64,000 nt of DNA, taken from positions 60,567,956 to 60,631,955 of the forward strand of contig OZ023210.1 in the NCBI GenBank assembly GCA_963995525.1. The letters run 5' to 3'. This document shows positions 12,984-25,000 of this stretch, in pieces (positions within the stretch are counted from its first letter, which is position 1; each line of letters begins with the position of its first letter). The notes beneath the pieces are model-generated. The model ran no database searches. It saw nothing but the letters and a program-made list of their open reading frames with translations, and had not been told where the DNA came from. Origin of the DNA: Escarpia spicata. Taxonomy: Eukaryota > Annelida > Polychaeta > Sabellida > Siboglinidae. A program made the translations under genes and the position numbers.

Positions 12984-13560
12984 CTGGAACATACAACTAT
13001 ACACTTACAACTCACTTACAACACACCTACAACACACAACTCACCTACAACGCAATAAACCCTCACATACCTGGAACATACAACAACACACAACTCACTT
13101 ACAACACACAACATACCTACAACACAACACACCCTCACATACCTGGAACACACGACAACACACTTACAACACACCTACAACACACAACTCACCTACAACA
13201 CAATAAACCCTCACATACCTGGAACATACAACACCACACAACTCACTTACAACACACAACATACCTACAACACAACACACAATACACCCTCACATACCTG
13301 GAAGACACGACAACACACTTACAACACACCTACAACACACAACTCACCTACAACACAATACACCCTCACATACCTGGAACAACAACACACAACTCACTTA
13401 CAACACACAACATACCTACAACACAACACACCCTCACATACCTGGAACACACGACAACACACTTACAACACACTTACTACACATCCTCACATACCTGGAA
13501 AATATGACAACACACTTACAACACACCCTCACATACCTGGAACACACCTACAAAACATCC
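12984..13560. repeat. Minisatellite carrying copies of the RSL1D1 3' splice site
   Basis: A tandem array of CA-rich units immediately upstream of the exon ending at 12983. On the minus strand each major unit carries TTCCAG/GTATGTGAGGGT, which differs from the true acceptor and exon start (TTCCAG/GTGCGAGAGGGT) at only a few bases. About eight such copies occur, near 13072, 13142, 13217, 13297, 13372, 13440, 13494 and 13537. The plus-strand ORFs (Thr/His-rich) are artefacts. Confidence 0.88.
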
Positions 13561-13589
13561 ACAACACACCGACAACACACCTACGTGTG

Positions 13590-15160
13590 GATTGGGATGC
13601 AAAAGAAATTGCAAAATGAACATTCAACAATTCAGCAGAGATTAATAATCCAACAATTCTGGGGGGCGGAATGCAAAGAAGCGAGAGGGCAGTTTGTGTT
13701 ACACCAGACTACCAGATCTGAGACAAAAAGAAAAACCACAGGTGGAAACAGTCGCAGAAATGCAAATTTTTGCTGCTGCCTTCCTGACAATAACAAGGCA
13801 CAGTACAGGACATGCAAACAGTTCTTCTTCAACCTGCTAGACATTTTGAACAATGTTGTCAGAAAGTATTGTTATCAGGCGGTGGGGTGGGTGTTGTGAA
13901 TAATATACCACACGTGACACCAACAAGAACAAAAAGAGAAAAGTTGGAAGAAGTAAAAACACACATCAATTCATATCCCAAAATCGAAAGTCATTACTGT
14001 CGATGGTTTAGTCAATTCGAGTATATAGAGGCTGGCTTATCTACTTCCGAAATGTACCAGGCCTACAAAGAGGCAACAGCCAATCCTGTGAAGCTGATTA
14101 TCTATAGGAAGGTATTCATGGAGATGAAACCTCCTTTGAAAACAAATCCATAAAAGGTCAGTGCAACAAATGTTTGACCTACGAGTACAAAGAAAAAGCA
14201 GGCGTCCTGAATGATGAAGATAGAATGGCGATGAGAGAACATCTAGAATGAACAAACGTAGCAAGACAACAAAAAGCAAATGACAAAGTAAACAAGAATA
14301 TTACCGTTTGCACATTTGATCTGCAACAAGTAATGACAGTCCCAAAACTACAAGTCAGACAAGCATATTTCTTGCGAAAACTGAACAATATGAATCTACC
14401 CATCTACGATATATCATGTGATCAAGGGCATTGCTTTCTGTACAATGAGGACAATAGCAAGAAGTTACTAATGAGGTCTACACCAGCATTCGCAAATAGC
14501 TTATCGAAATTGAAAGCAAGTAAACTACAATGGAGCCTGTGGTGCCATGGAGTTATAGCACTGGTGCCATGGAGTGATAGCACTGGTGCACAGAGCAGAA
14601 ATAAATATACGTGTGCTGGACTAATGAACTATCTCGCCTTTGCGACACACATTCACACAATAGCGCACAAATTCCTCGAAGCAGGGCACACATGGAAGTG
14701 GACTCCATTCATTCTGCTATAGAAAGGACAACACGCCACCGAGAATTTTATTCTCCGTCGGACATAGACACATAAGTTCAGCGAAGAAGAACGGAAATAA
14801 ACACAAAACGTATGCTATGCAACGATGTTATTGCCCTAAAGCATGCAGCAGCTTGCAGATTCCACGGTACTGCATTTGTTGGAATTTCACAAATGCATCA
14901 CGTAGTCTACAAGCGTGGAGACGATGGTGTGAATGTCTGGTGGAGCCAGACAGTTGGCAACTTCCAATAAAATCCAGGGTAATTTGAAAAGGTGGACTAC
15001 AAAAATAAAACTTGTACTGCAGACAACATTGAGATATTCACCAGAGGGTGTGCTCAACCACGTGGTGTCGACAATGAAAACAAACGAGACCTGTTGAAGC
15101 TGGCAGAGTACATTCCAGTGGACAGAAAGCCTTCTACAGCAACCTATCTTTGAAAGAATA
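13590..15160 (+). pseudogene. DUF7869-like transposase-type gene, decayed
   Basis: A run of plus-strand frames matches a family common in marine animal genomes that carries an RNase H-like (DDD-type) core. Visible in order: HINSYPKIESHYCR at about 13960; the GQCNKCLTYEYKEKAG zinc-like pair with DEDRMAMREHLE at about 14155; ITVCTFDLQQVMTVPKL and QAYFLRKLNNMNLPIYDIS at about 14300; DSTGAQSRNKYTC at about 14575, holding the second metal-binding Asp; and HKFLEAGHT at about 14665, followed one frame over by MEVDSIHSAIERTT with the third Asp. Frameshifts separate the blocks and the first Asp is not clear. It lies in the first intron of RSL1D1 on the opposite strand. It is probably a dead DNA transposon. 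Confidence 0.7.
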
Positions 15161-15628
15161 ACTTGAATGAATCAAAACATGCAACAGGGCATCCAATTGC
15201 AGTTTTAATTTTAAAATGTGTTAACTGCATAATTACATTTCCTCATGGTCAGGTGACATATAAGTGATTATGCATAATTAACATTTAATCCACAAGTGTT
15301 TGTTGCTTGATAGTTAAATAGATGATCTACCGAAGATCTCTAAAATAAAACTGTTTTTTTCCAATTATCTCAGTTTGTTGTTTTCGTAGATACGTCGTTA
15401 TGGTTGTTAGCTGACAGTATATGTTGTTCCGCTAGGTGGCATATCGATAAGTTGTATTATTGTGGCCCTGTGAAATCAATTCGAGGAACAAGCAAAGCAC
15501 TGTACGTGACGCGATCTGGGGAAACCAGGCGTAAGTCGCTGAAACAAATTTTGATCTACGGTCCAAAACAGTAAAACTCATTATTTTGGTCGATTTGGGG
15601 ATCTTATCGATTTCATCATTGCACACAC

Positions 15629-15667
15629 CTTATCTTGCAACACAGAAACTTTCGTATTCTTACGCAT
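15629..15667 (-). CDS. RSL1D1: Candidate first coding exon of RSL1D1
   Basis: Thirteen codons (MRKNTKVSVLQDK) ending in AAG/GTGTGTGC, a good donor in phase 0. That is the phase required to join VREGVRALVEYIHKK at 12983. The joined start resembles RSL1D1 N-termini in length and charge and would give a 295-residue protein. The exon is short, so a chance match is possible. It also lies inside the TIR-bounded element, which is unexpected for a host exon. Confidence 0.45.
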
Positions 15668-16114
15668 CGGAGAAACACATGAAAAACATCTTTTAATTAG
15701 TTACTGTCAATCTTTTGTTTCACAATGTTTGGCTAATTATGTGTCCGGTTTGCATGTCACTTCTACGTTTCTTAACATTTATCAAAAAATCCCAAGCCCC
15801 ATTATATTTGGTATCAAAACGGAGCCTATTTTCTTTGGCACAAGCTCAACTGTACTGCACAGTAATACGCCAAATCTAGGTCATGTTACAGTGATCGCGC
15901 ATGTTCGACACAGAAAGATGTGAAGTTTTGTTTACGGCCGATTATACCTGTTCAAATCATCGCTGAATTATCTTCAGGAAATGTTCCTTCATGAAGGTTT
16001 GCTGGCTTAAACACTGCATAGTAATATAATGTCATTTATATGTTGTATCATGTGAATTATTCTTGCGAGTGAAACCGGTAACACTTCGTAGCGACGAGGT
16101 GGCGATTCAACAAA

Positions 16115-18443
16115 ATGGCCACTAAACTTTGTGATGAGGAAGTTGAGAAATGTTTGAGAGAACTGAACAGTGTGAATTTGCGATCGAGTGAAGAATTACA
16201 CAATGTTGTTGTGGATTTTTTCATATCAAGAGGTCCTGATGATGATGATTCGGAATCTGATTTAGTAAGTGAATCTGCCGCCGATGACGACTCCGAGACA
16301 GACGTAATTGTTGAACCCGAGCCCAAGCGACCAAGACTACAGTCTGAGAATACAGTGGGCGTGGCAGATGAAACCGAGAACCAAGGTTTGTTTTTATTAT
16401 TAAATTATGCAGTAATATTTTCATTATTTGAGCTAGCAGTAGCACCAGATATTGCCCATCAGTCAAGTTTTTCGCTGTTATGTGGTTAGTTTGTATGTTG
16501 TCAACAACATTTAAAAATACTATCTAACTATGAAATTGTCAAAATACTGCTAAACTTATTGCCACATTTGAATTTGGTATTCTTCGTGTTTTAACACTCG
16601 GTTAATAATATTAATGATTACGTGTCTTGAAATGTAAACAAGTATTTCTATAAATATTTATTATTCGATTGTTGTTTTTGCAGGGAGTCTGATCGTGGAT
16701 GTGGTTGCCGATGCAATGCAGCAGATGGATGCCGACATAACACCGGGTGACTCGGAGCATTTTACATGTAAATGTAAACACAATGCTGGTGCGCCTTGCT
16801 CAACACAGTTCTGTCATGATCTGCTCCTGGAGACACGTCTCCAGTATCTTGAGCTGTTTACCTCTGAAAAGGACATTGCTATCCTGGCAAAAATAGCATG
16901 TGGGGCACACATGTCGGCAGAAACCGAAAAGGAGAAAAAGCGCACACAGACCGCACGGCAGAGAAATCGAACAGACTTCTATCATCATGGCAAGATCATC
17001 TGTCGTGACACTTTCAAGTTTATGCATGCACTGTCCAAAGATAAGGTGACTGCTTTGTTAAAGCATTATCTCATGGTGTTAGTGCAAGAGTGCATAAGTT
17101 ATCAAAGAAACTGCCTAAGAATGCTCTCATCTTTGATGAAACCAAACATGTTGTAACATTCATTGTGAACTATGCTGAGGCACGTGCCATGTCTTTACCT
17201 GGTCGTGTATATGGATATGCCAGAGATGACTTGAAACTGCTGCCGTCAAGCTGCTCCAAGAAGATGGTGTCCGATGAGTATGTTGGAGCATGTAAGCTAA
17301 CAGGTATTCGAGTATGCTCACTTGTGCTGTTCCGGCGTTTGTGGAGGCAGCTAGTGCTATTCATTGTCACAATGAGGCTGAGAATGGATTTGTGTTGGTT
17401 TTGCCAAAAGAATGTCGCCATGATTTCCAGGGCCATTAATGTGTCGGACGAGGAGAAAACCGAGGCATTTCAGAAAGCTAAAATTCACTTAGCAACAGCT
17501 AAGTGTGAAAGAGAGTTCTATCATGATGTGTGTGGGCAGGCTAGGCGTGATGCAGGAGATGTAGAGGCATTGGTTCCTAAACAGCCACTGTCATTTGACG
17601 GGTTAGGCCATTATTCTATGGACTTTGCCCAACAGGTCCATTTTTCTAGCAACCCCTTGCAACCAGGCCCCATCTATTTCAAAACGCCAAGAAAGTGTGG
17701 GATTTTTGGGGTAACGTGTGAGGCCATCCCTTGTCAAGTAAACTTTTTGATCGATGAATCAGTACAGTGTGGGAAAGGGGCAAACACTGTCATCAGTCTA
17801 ATCCATTACTACTTAGACCACTATGGGATGGGGGAAAAGCACGTCCATCTACATGCAGACAACTGCAGTGGTCAAAACAAGAACACGTACTTCTTGTGGT
17901 ACTTGATGTGGAGATGTCTGACAGGCCGTCATGTCTCTGCCACACGGAGCTTTCTCTTGGTAGGCCACACCAAGTTTAGCCCCGACTGGGTTTTTGGCCT
18001 ACTCAAGAGAAAATTCCGTGTGTCGGAGGTGAACTGCCTGTCAGACATGTCCCAGGTTGTGAGGTCAAGTTCAAAGGTTAATGTGCCTCAACTCTGTGGC
18101 AATGAGCAGGGAGGTGTTCGTTCCAATCTATAACTTTGCATCCTTTCTGGCCAGGTATTTAAAGAGGTTTGACAAAATCAAACAGTTCCATTTCTTCAGG
18201 TTTACAGCATCAACGACTGTAAAATACAAACGGTTCAGTAACACTGATGAACTTGAGTGTGACCTGGCAAAGAGCACAACAAGCCAGCTAAATGTTGGCG
18301 AAATGCCAGAGATCATAGTGCCCGCTGGTCTGTCACCGGATAGACAGTGGTACTTGCATGACGAAATCAGGGAGTTTGTTTCGGAACAGAGCCGAGATGT
18401 CGTAGCATCACTGCCCACTGTACAAAAACCAAAGACAAAGTGA
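16115..18443 (+). pseudogene. DUF7869-type transposase gene, two exons, two frameshifts
   Basis: Exon 1 is 16115-16385 (MATKLCDEEVEKC, with an acidic Asp/Glu stretch). An intron with GT/AG ends follows, and exon 2 starts at 16684. Exon 2 runs through a cysteine pair region (FTCKCKHNAGAPCS), RTDFYHHGKIICRDTF, then the core: LPGRVYGYARDDLKLLPSS, DLCWFCQKN, YSMDFAQQVHF (first Asp), LHADNCSGQNKNTYF (second Asp) and LLVGHTKFSPDWVFGLLK (third Asp). The tail is VFVPIYNFASFLARY...LSPDRQWYLHDEIREF. A frameshift near 17070 (before HGVSARVHKLSKK) and another near 18100 break the frame. The fold is inferred to be RNase H-like and cut-and-paste from the D, D, H-x5-D spacing and the inverted repeats. Unlike its decayed relative at 13590-15160 it is nearly whole. 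Confidence 0.72.
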
Positions 18444-18449
18444 GAAACT

Positions 18450-20550
18450 TGTGCCTGATTAGCAACGAGTGTGCACTGATGTTGCTTCAAATGTATTATT
18501 GTTTTTAGAATGGTAAATATTGTGATTGTATACTAGTGTGTCTCTAGTATTACAGTGATTTAGAGGTGTACATACTTTAGAATACAAGAGAAGGTCATTA
18601 TGTAATTCATGTCTCACTGTGGCCATTTAATGCTGTCATGTTGACTGTTACAAACTTGTTCACAATATCTACAGAATTGCACACAACTTATGCTGCGTGT
18701 TGTGTATGATAGGAATGAGATCACCTACAGCTTTTGTATACATATTGTTTCAGTGGTGATGTTTTGAATACACATTTGAACCTTGTATAACAGTTTTTTC
18801 TCTCTCAACTTTGAAGCAGATTTTCTCCGCTTTAGGTTTCTTACCCCTGACGTCTTCAAACAAGCATAACTTTGCTACTGTTTAACCTAAAACATAATTT
18901 AAACAGTATTGTGATCACAGATAACAAGGCTTTCGGAAAACTACATAGTCAAAATATCAAATTTGGCACTTAAGCCTGCTTTCCCCAGATCGCGTCACAT
19001 TTGTCAACTTTGACAGTACACAGCAGGTATATGAACCCTGCATGTATCAATATGTCTTTATCCAGTGTTAACTCATTGTAAAGACTATGAATGAGATGTT
19101 TGTATGATGTTGACCAAGTTATCGCCTGGGATGGGACTTGATGTGTAGCCACACTGATTGCCAGTGAATCGCTGAGGCATGACACAATTCTGTAGTGGAC
19201 ACTCTGTGGATTACCGGTTATGCAATATGTGCCTGGGTGAAGGTGAGATGGACACTCTCAGTGGGTTTCACCTGCCTTTGTCTTTGACCATTCTGACTTA
19301 CTGGGTAAGCCCAGGCCAACCATGGTGATGGAGCACTGACACGGATTATAACGATGCCAGTGTAGTTGGGTCACAAGAGCCACTAGGTATGAAAGAGACA
19401 GATAGTATTATCATTATTAATGACTATGTTCTGGCTTATACAGTCGGCCATATCTACCAGCGGCCAAGGAAACAAGAGAAAATTTTTGTTTTATCACACT
19501 TCACAGTGTTAAATTTTAGCCCTAAAACATGCCCTGTGGGAAGCTTATAAACCCATGGATTCTCTCGGTAAAATCATCCACAAAGTGGACACGGCATCCA
19601 TGAGTTCTGTAGACGCAAACACTGATGATATCTTGACAACACTCACGAACGTGTTTGTTCTGAACACTCCCCCATATTGTGGCTGCCAAAATACTCGCCC
19701 GGTGAGTTGTTGGAGACGTCACTAGGGGAGCGACAGGTGGTGGTCCAAAGGTAGTTGTGACAACTCAGTGACAGCATCACCTCAAATAAAGAAAAAAAAC
19801 ATCTGCGCATTGATGGTGATCTAACTACACACATACACACAGATAGCTCCGTCCACCCCCACCAGTCTTATGCAGAGACATTGTAGAAACAGAAGAAACT
19901 GACTGTGAAACTACCTCCGGCAAGCACCGATCAGTCACGAAAACATCGGATGAGAAAAGTGGACTGTGAAACATATGAATCTACAAGCTCCACGAGTCAT
20001 GAGTGAAGGCCATTGACTCGACTCAAGCAAACAAGCAATCAACAAGACCTGTTTTTTTGCCATGCAAGAACACATCGATGCCAAATCGATAGCAGATGAC
20101 GCTGATAAACCCTTCGAGGTTCCACGCTACCTCCAGCGCAAGAACGAGAGGTGCATGACTGCAAAGACAGTTACTGAAACGGCTACCTCTGCAGACACAT
20201 TCATGGCAGCCAGAAATGGTAATGCTGTTAAAGAAATGTTAGGCTAAAAACTGCTCATTCAGACCGAGTCCCTGCTCTATTGACACCAGTGTGTGGCCGG
20301 TGTTACATCATTATGCTTGTGTCATGCTGCCCGGTAATGCACAGTTATAGAGTTCGGGCGAGAACACATGCTATGTACTGTGAGTGACAGCATACAAGTA
20401 CAGTTAATAAATGTTATTATCTGCCGTTGATATAGTGTTGTACATTAGCTGTGTAGTATCAGCATAAAAACAACAGGGCAGCGGTGATCTTGGGTGAGAG
20501 GCACTTAATTACTGTTACATTAATCATCGCCCATCAGCCAATGACGTTGA
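18450..20550. other. Right end of the DUF7869 element and non-coding sequence
   Basis: 18450-19000 is the 3' part of the TIR element. From 19000 to 20550 I recognise no family. A 61-codon ORF at 20062-20247 (MQEHIDAKSIADDADK) has an ordinary composition but no known motif. It may be a remnant of the hAT-like gene that follows. Confidence 0.3.
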
Positions 20551-20557
20551 CGCAACA

Positions 20558-21960
20558 ATGGCTTCCAATGACGCACAGCCTGCCATCAAGACACAGCCAG
20601 GTGCACCTGTTTCAGACATTGGCAAGAATGCTACTACGGTTCAGAGCTTCTTTGGGTTGCCGACGACATCCAAGGCTGCTGCTGCTGCTGCCGCCTTGCT
20701 TCCCCAGCAGACTGGCATGAAGACGTTTGTTGGCTGCAACGAGTCTTTGGCAGCAGAGGTGTTGTGGGCACTAAAGGTCGTGGTTCGCACTACAGCTACA
20801 AGAGTTGCAATGGTCTTGCTGCATTGTTCGCCCAAATGTTCCCCGGCAGTGCCATTTCGGAGAAGTTCACTTGCAGTGAGAAGAAATGTGCTTACTTGGC
20901 ATGCTTTGGTATAGCACCGTACTTCCAGCAGCAGCTTATCAGCTATGTGAAGCAGCTGGATGGCTACGTGCTGATGTTTGCTGAATCTGCCAAAAAGGCA
21001 TCACAGACCAACCAGAAGGACATTCACTTGTGGCATCACGCTATATCACATCGCAGTTCCTGGGCCATTCTTCTGCGACAGACATGCTGGAAGAGATCAT
21101 GTCATGTTTCACAGACAAAGGGATTGACATCTCAAACGTAACACAGCTGTCCATGGATGGTCCGAACGTCCACCTAAGGCTACATGCACTCCTCAACAAA
21201 GAGATGGGTGCTGGAGAGGTTGGTGCACCAACATTGCTGAATGTTGGCTCATGTGGCCTGCACACAGTGCACAATGCCTTCAAGGCTGGTGCAAAGGCTT
21301 CAGGCTGGTGCGTCGAAGACGTTCTTTCATCGCTGTACTGGCTCTTCACCGATTCGTCAGTGAGACGGCAGGACTTCGGGGACATCACATCAAGCGACGT
21401 GTTTCCCCTCAAGTACTGCAAACATCGCTGGCTTGAGAACGTGCCTGTTGTGCGACGAGCACAGGAGATGTGGCCGAGTGTGTGCAAGTGTGTGCAACTC
21501 ACTGCTGCCATTCGTGTGTACACAGCTGCATGCGATCATCACTGCACTGATGAAGCTCTTTGAGAAGCCAGCCCTACTTGATGATGCCCAAACTGTGACC
21601 CAGCTACTGAAAGTCAAGTTCGAGGATTCTGTGAACTGCGTGAGGCCAGCCAAAGTTGATGTTGGGTACGTGGCTAAGAACACCATGAAGCAGCTGCAGA
21701 AGAAGAAGAAGCTGAGTGACGGTCGAGCATTCAGCTTTCGACAAGAATTTGTGGCATTTGCGAAGGCAATTGTTGCAAAGATCATTGCAAAAACACCGAT
21801 TGCACATTCATTTGCAAGAAAGCTGGCCTGCCTGGATCCACACATCACCAATGACCGCTGTGGTTCCATGACAGACTTCAAGCTCGTGCTTGATCACCTC
21901 GTGAAGTGTTGGCATCTGCAGATACATGACGTCGACACGTTAATTCTTCTTTCATTGCGC
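20558..21960 (+). pseudogene. hAT-like transposase-derived gene, decayed
   Basis: Consecutive plus-strand frames give one protein broken by frameshifts. An N-terminal low-complexity segment with SFFGLPTTSKAAAAAAALL leads into LAAEVLWALK, SHYSYKSCNGLAALFAQMFPGSAISEKFTCSEKKCAYL and IAPYFQQQLI. Then come SQFLGHSSATDMLEEIM, TQLSMDGPNVHLRL, LNVGSCGLHTVHNAFKAGA, FPLKYCKHRWLENV and finally KKLSDGRAFSFRQEFVAF. The LSMDGPNV and GSCGLHTVHNAFK blocks are typical of hAT-related, BED-type transposase-like proteins abundant in aquatic animals. Frameshifts fall near 20765, 21035 and 21500. The gene stands directly upstream of, and in the same direction as, SAP-SWIM-YqaJ copy 1; their spacing may be chance. 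Confidence 0.65.
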
Positions 21961-22067
21961 AGCGCTGCATACACGACCACATGCTCCACATCGGTGGTAT
22001 CGATGTGCTGGTGGTCAGCAAAGGGTTGCTGTCCTCTGCTGCCAGTGGTCACAAGCGGTTCAGTAAA

Positions 22068-25000
22068 ATGGCCTCCAGCTACAACAATCCGTTGATTTCA
22101 TTAACCGAAGAAGACGTCCTGGGTGCTAGTTTTGTCTATGTTCAACTTGAAAAGCACAGCGTAGATCAACTACAAAGATGGCTAGCATGTCGTGGGCTAA
22201 AGAGATCTGGAAACAAATCTGCGTTGCTGGAAAGGTAAGCGTATTTTGACGTTAACTAGTCGAGTAATGCCAACTGACGAGTAATTGCGGCACACAATTT
22301 TGCTGCATATCCTTAGATTTAGTATTACAGTAGTACCTGTCTTCAGCGACCCCTCTGACGAGCGACCACCTGCTATGTAGGGACAGTTTTCCAATGTCCC
22401 GATAAATTTTCAACGGAAATGTCCCTTAGATGAGCAACCACCTGCTAAACGCGGACGCGGACAGTGATTTTTATACATCCCTGCTAAGGCGGACATTCAG
22501 TTGTATTTTGAGGTTTTGGAGATTTTTGTTGCATTCGATAATATTTTTAAAGATGGCGCACCCATTTCCTGCTCAGCACAGTGCTTGCTGGGAACTGTCA
22601 AAGCCACGCGAGATCGCACGTTGCTTCGTGATTTAAATTCACAACTGCTCTTACAATCGATCTATTCACACGTGTTTTATTATTTATCTGCATTAGTTAT
22701 AGTTAGTTATGTCGAGCGACGGAAAGAGAAAGATTCTAAGCTTGGAACAGCGAGTGGATGTTCTAAAGCGACTACAGAGCGGCCAGTCTTGTCGCACGAT
22801 TGCCGCGGAAGTTGGGTGCGGCAAGACGCAGATCGGTCGCATTCGAGCAGTATACTGAGCTAAGTAAGCGTGTCGACGTGCTGGATGCAATCCGATGGTT
22901 GCATCTGGCATGGGTCAGTGTGTCTGCCACCTCGATTGTGAAGTGCTTCGTGAAGTGCGAGTTCGGTACAGACACCACCGAGGATGAGCCCCACGTGCCG
23001 CAGCCAGAGGGTGCTGCATACAATGAGTTGCTGGGAGTCGTCTCATGGGCAGACTACGTATCAATGGACGAGGCCACCAGCACCACCGATGTCGCTGGTG
23101 ATGACTGGGAGGCTGCCCTCGTCGCCAGGGCAAGGAGTGACCAGCAGCCAGAGGACGATGACAGCGAGAATGAGAGCGAGGAGGCAGCTGAGCCCGCTGT
23201 TGTATCAACAAAAGAGGCCCTGGGACACGTTGGTGATCTGGTGACATTGATGCTGGATGCAGTCACCAAGCTGCAGAATATTGTCCAAGAACACGGCATC
23301 CAGCAGGCTGCAGTAGCGAAGCACAAGTCCATTAGAGACTTCTTCTCTGCTGAGTGATGCCTTGGTGTGGTTATTGTACATGTATATACTATGGTGGTGG
23401 AATTTAGGTGGTTGGGTACATGTATATTATTTATTTTGGGGTGATATTGGTTATATGATTGTAAATATAAAATGTGGTGTGGGATAACATATGTGGGGAG
23501 TATGGTGTAATACACTATACATATTTTATGGGGTAGTATTGTTGTGGGGGTAAATGTGGTGTATGTATTACATTGTGGATGCAAATAAAGATTGTAAATA
23601 TGTTTGGAAAAAAATTGTCGTAAATTCTTGTCCCTCCTACGAGGGGACAGTTGCAATGTAGGGACACTTTTGCTTGGATGCACAACTGTCCCTACAAGAC
23701 AGGTACTACTGTATAGTGATCGAATCAGACAACTCTAAACACGTCCTCGTATCCTAATTTAATCGTGTGGCGTTCTGTTTAGTGCACTCGCCCGCTACTC
23801 TTTCATGTTTACTCAAGCGTAGCACAAGCCTTTGTTCGCTTCGCGTGCTCGGCTCATGCTGAGCTGGGGCTCGACCGGCCGCGATCGCCAATCGGCCTGG
23901 GGACGGATCAGTATTTATGTCTCCACTGGTAGTATTGTCAACGTATTTTCAATGCTACATGAAAAGCTAACTTCTTCAATAACTTTAAGTTAACTCTATT
24001 TATCTTGAAATTATACATTTCAATGTTTATTATTTTGTTAAGGCACCAGGGAAAATGTGTCACTTTCTGACAGTTTGTTTTTATTAAGATAGGCAAAATA
24101 CGGGATGCTCCCTCCATGTCTTAAAAAACAGCTTGACTCTGCATACATACTCATGGGATCATACAATTATAATTTTGTATTTCAGATGCCGAAACGTCAT
24201 GTCTGCCAAAAAGGCCATGTCATTGATCCTGCGGTTGACCAAGGGAAATGGTACGACATGACGAAGTCTGCAAAGCGCCAGAAATTGTCAACAGATACAT
24301 CCACCAATTCCCTCTCTCGTCCAGCACCAGAATCTGGATGGATGACCTTCCCAGAATCAGAGATCCCTAAGATGTTCAATGAGGGACACATCTGCCATCA
24401 CTTGGTGGAATCTCTGCAGGGACCAGCTGTAGAGGACGGGTCGGACGAGGAAGATTCTGCCCCTCACCTTGACTCTCACACGTCAAAGCCATTGCGCAGA
24501 TGTGACCAATTTTTCAGAGAGGGCACGTTATTTGCATGCGGGATAACAGTACCATAGCACATTATTATGTCAAGGAAACAGTCCTTGCCAAAATGAAATA
24601 CATATCGTATAATGTGCAGGTTGTTCTCAGTGTAAACAGTGGGTTTGTCTTACATGCATCATGTGAGTGCAAGTCATCGGCCTTGGGCAGGTGTAGTCAT
24701 GTTGGAGGTGTACTTGTGGCGATCAACAATTATTTGTTGACATTTGGACAGGATAAAGCATGTACCTCGAAGCCATGTGAATGGAATGTAGGGAAGAAAA
24801 CTGGTAAAAATCCAACAAAAATAACAGATGTTACAAGTCCAAGAAAGCAGTGAATGGTGTAATTCAATATGACTGCAGACCCCAGTCGATGCGATGTGAT
24901 GAAATTGATAAAAAATCTCTAGATAATTTCATCATTAACCTCCAAAAGATAAATCCAAATTCCGAATGTATGTGGCAGTTGCTTTTGGCCATTGAATATG

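Larger units (their letters stand above)
15506..19000 (+). mobile_element. TIR-bounded DNA transposon encoding a DUF7869-type transposase
   Basis: The left end (about 15506-15550) and the right end (about 18955-19000) are imperfect inverted repeats. They share GTGACGCGATCTGGGGAAA, then CAGGC and TAAGT, with looser matches inward. The enclosed plus-strand gene at 16115-18443 is a transposase candidate and nothing else coding is needed to explain the interval. No clear target-site duplication flanks the ends. One complication is that a plausible first exon of RSL1D1 (15629-15667, minus strand) lies just inside the left end. Confidence 0.6.

Noticed and set aside
12949..13560. Thr/His/Gln-rich plus-strand ORFs
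   Set aside because: They arise from the CA-rich splice-site minisatellite and run antisense across the RSL1D1 exon boundary.
20062..20247. Small protein MQEHIDAKSIADDADK...
   Set aside because: No motif, no splice or poly(A) context; kept only as a possible remnant in the region note.
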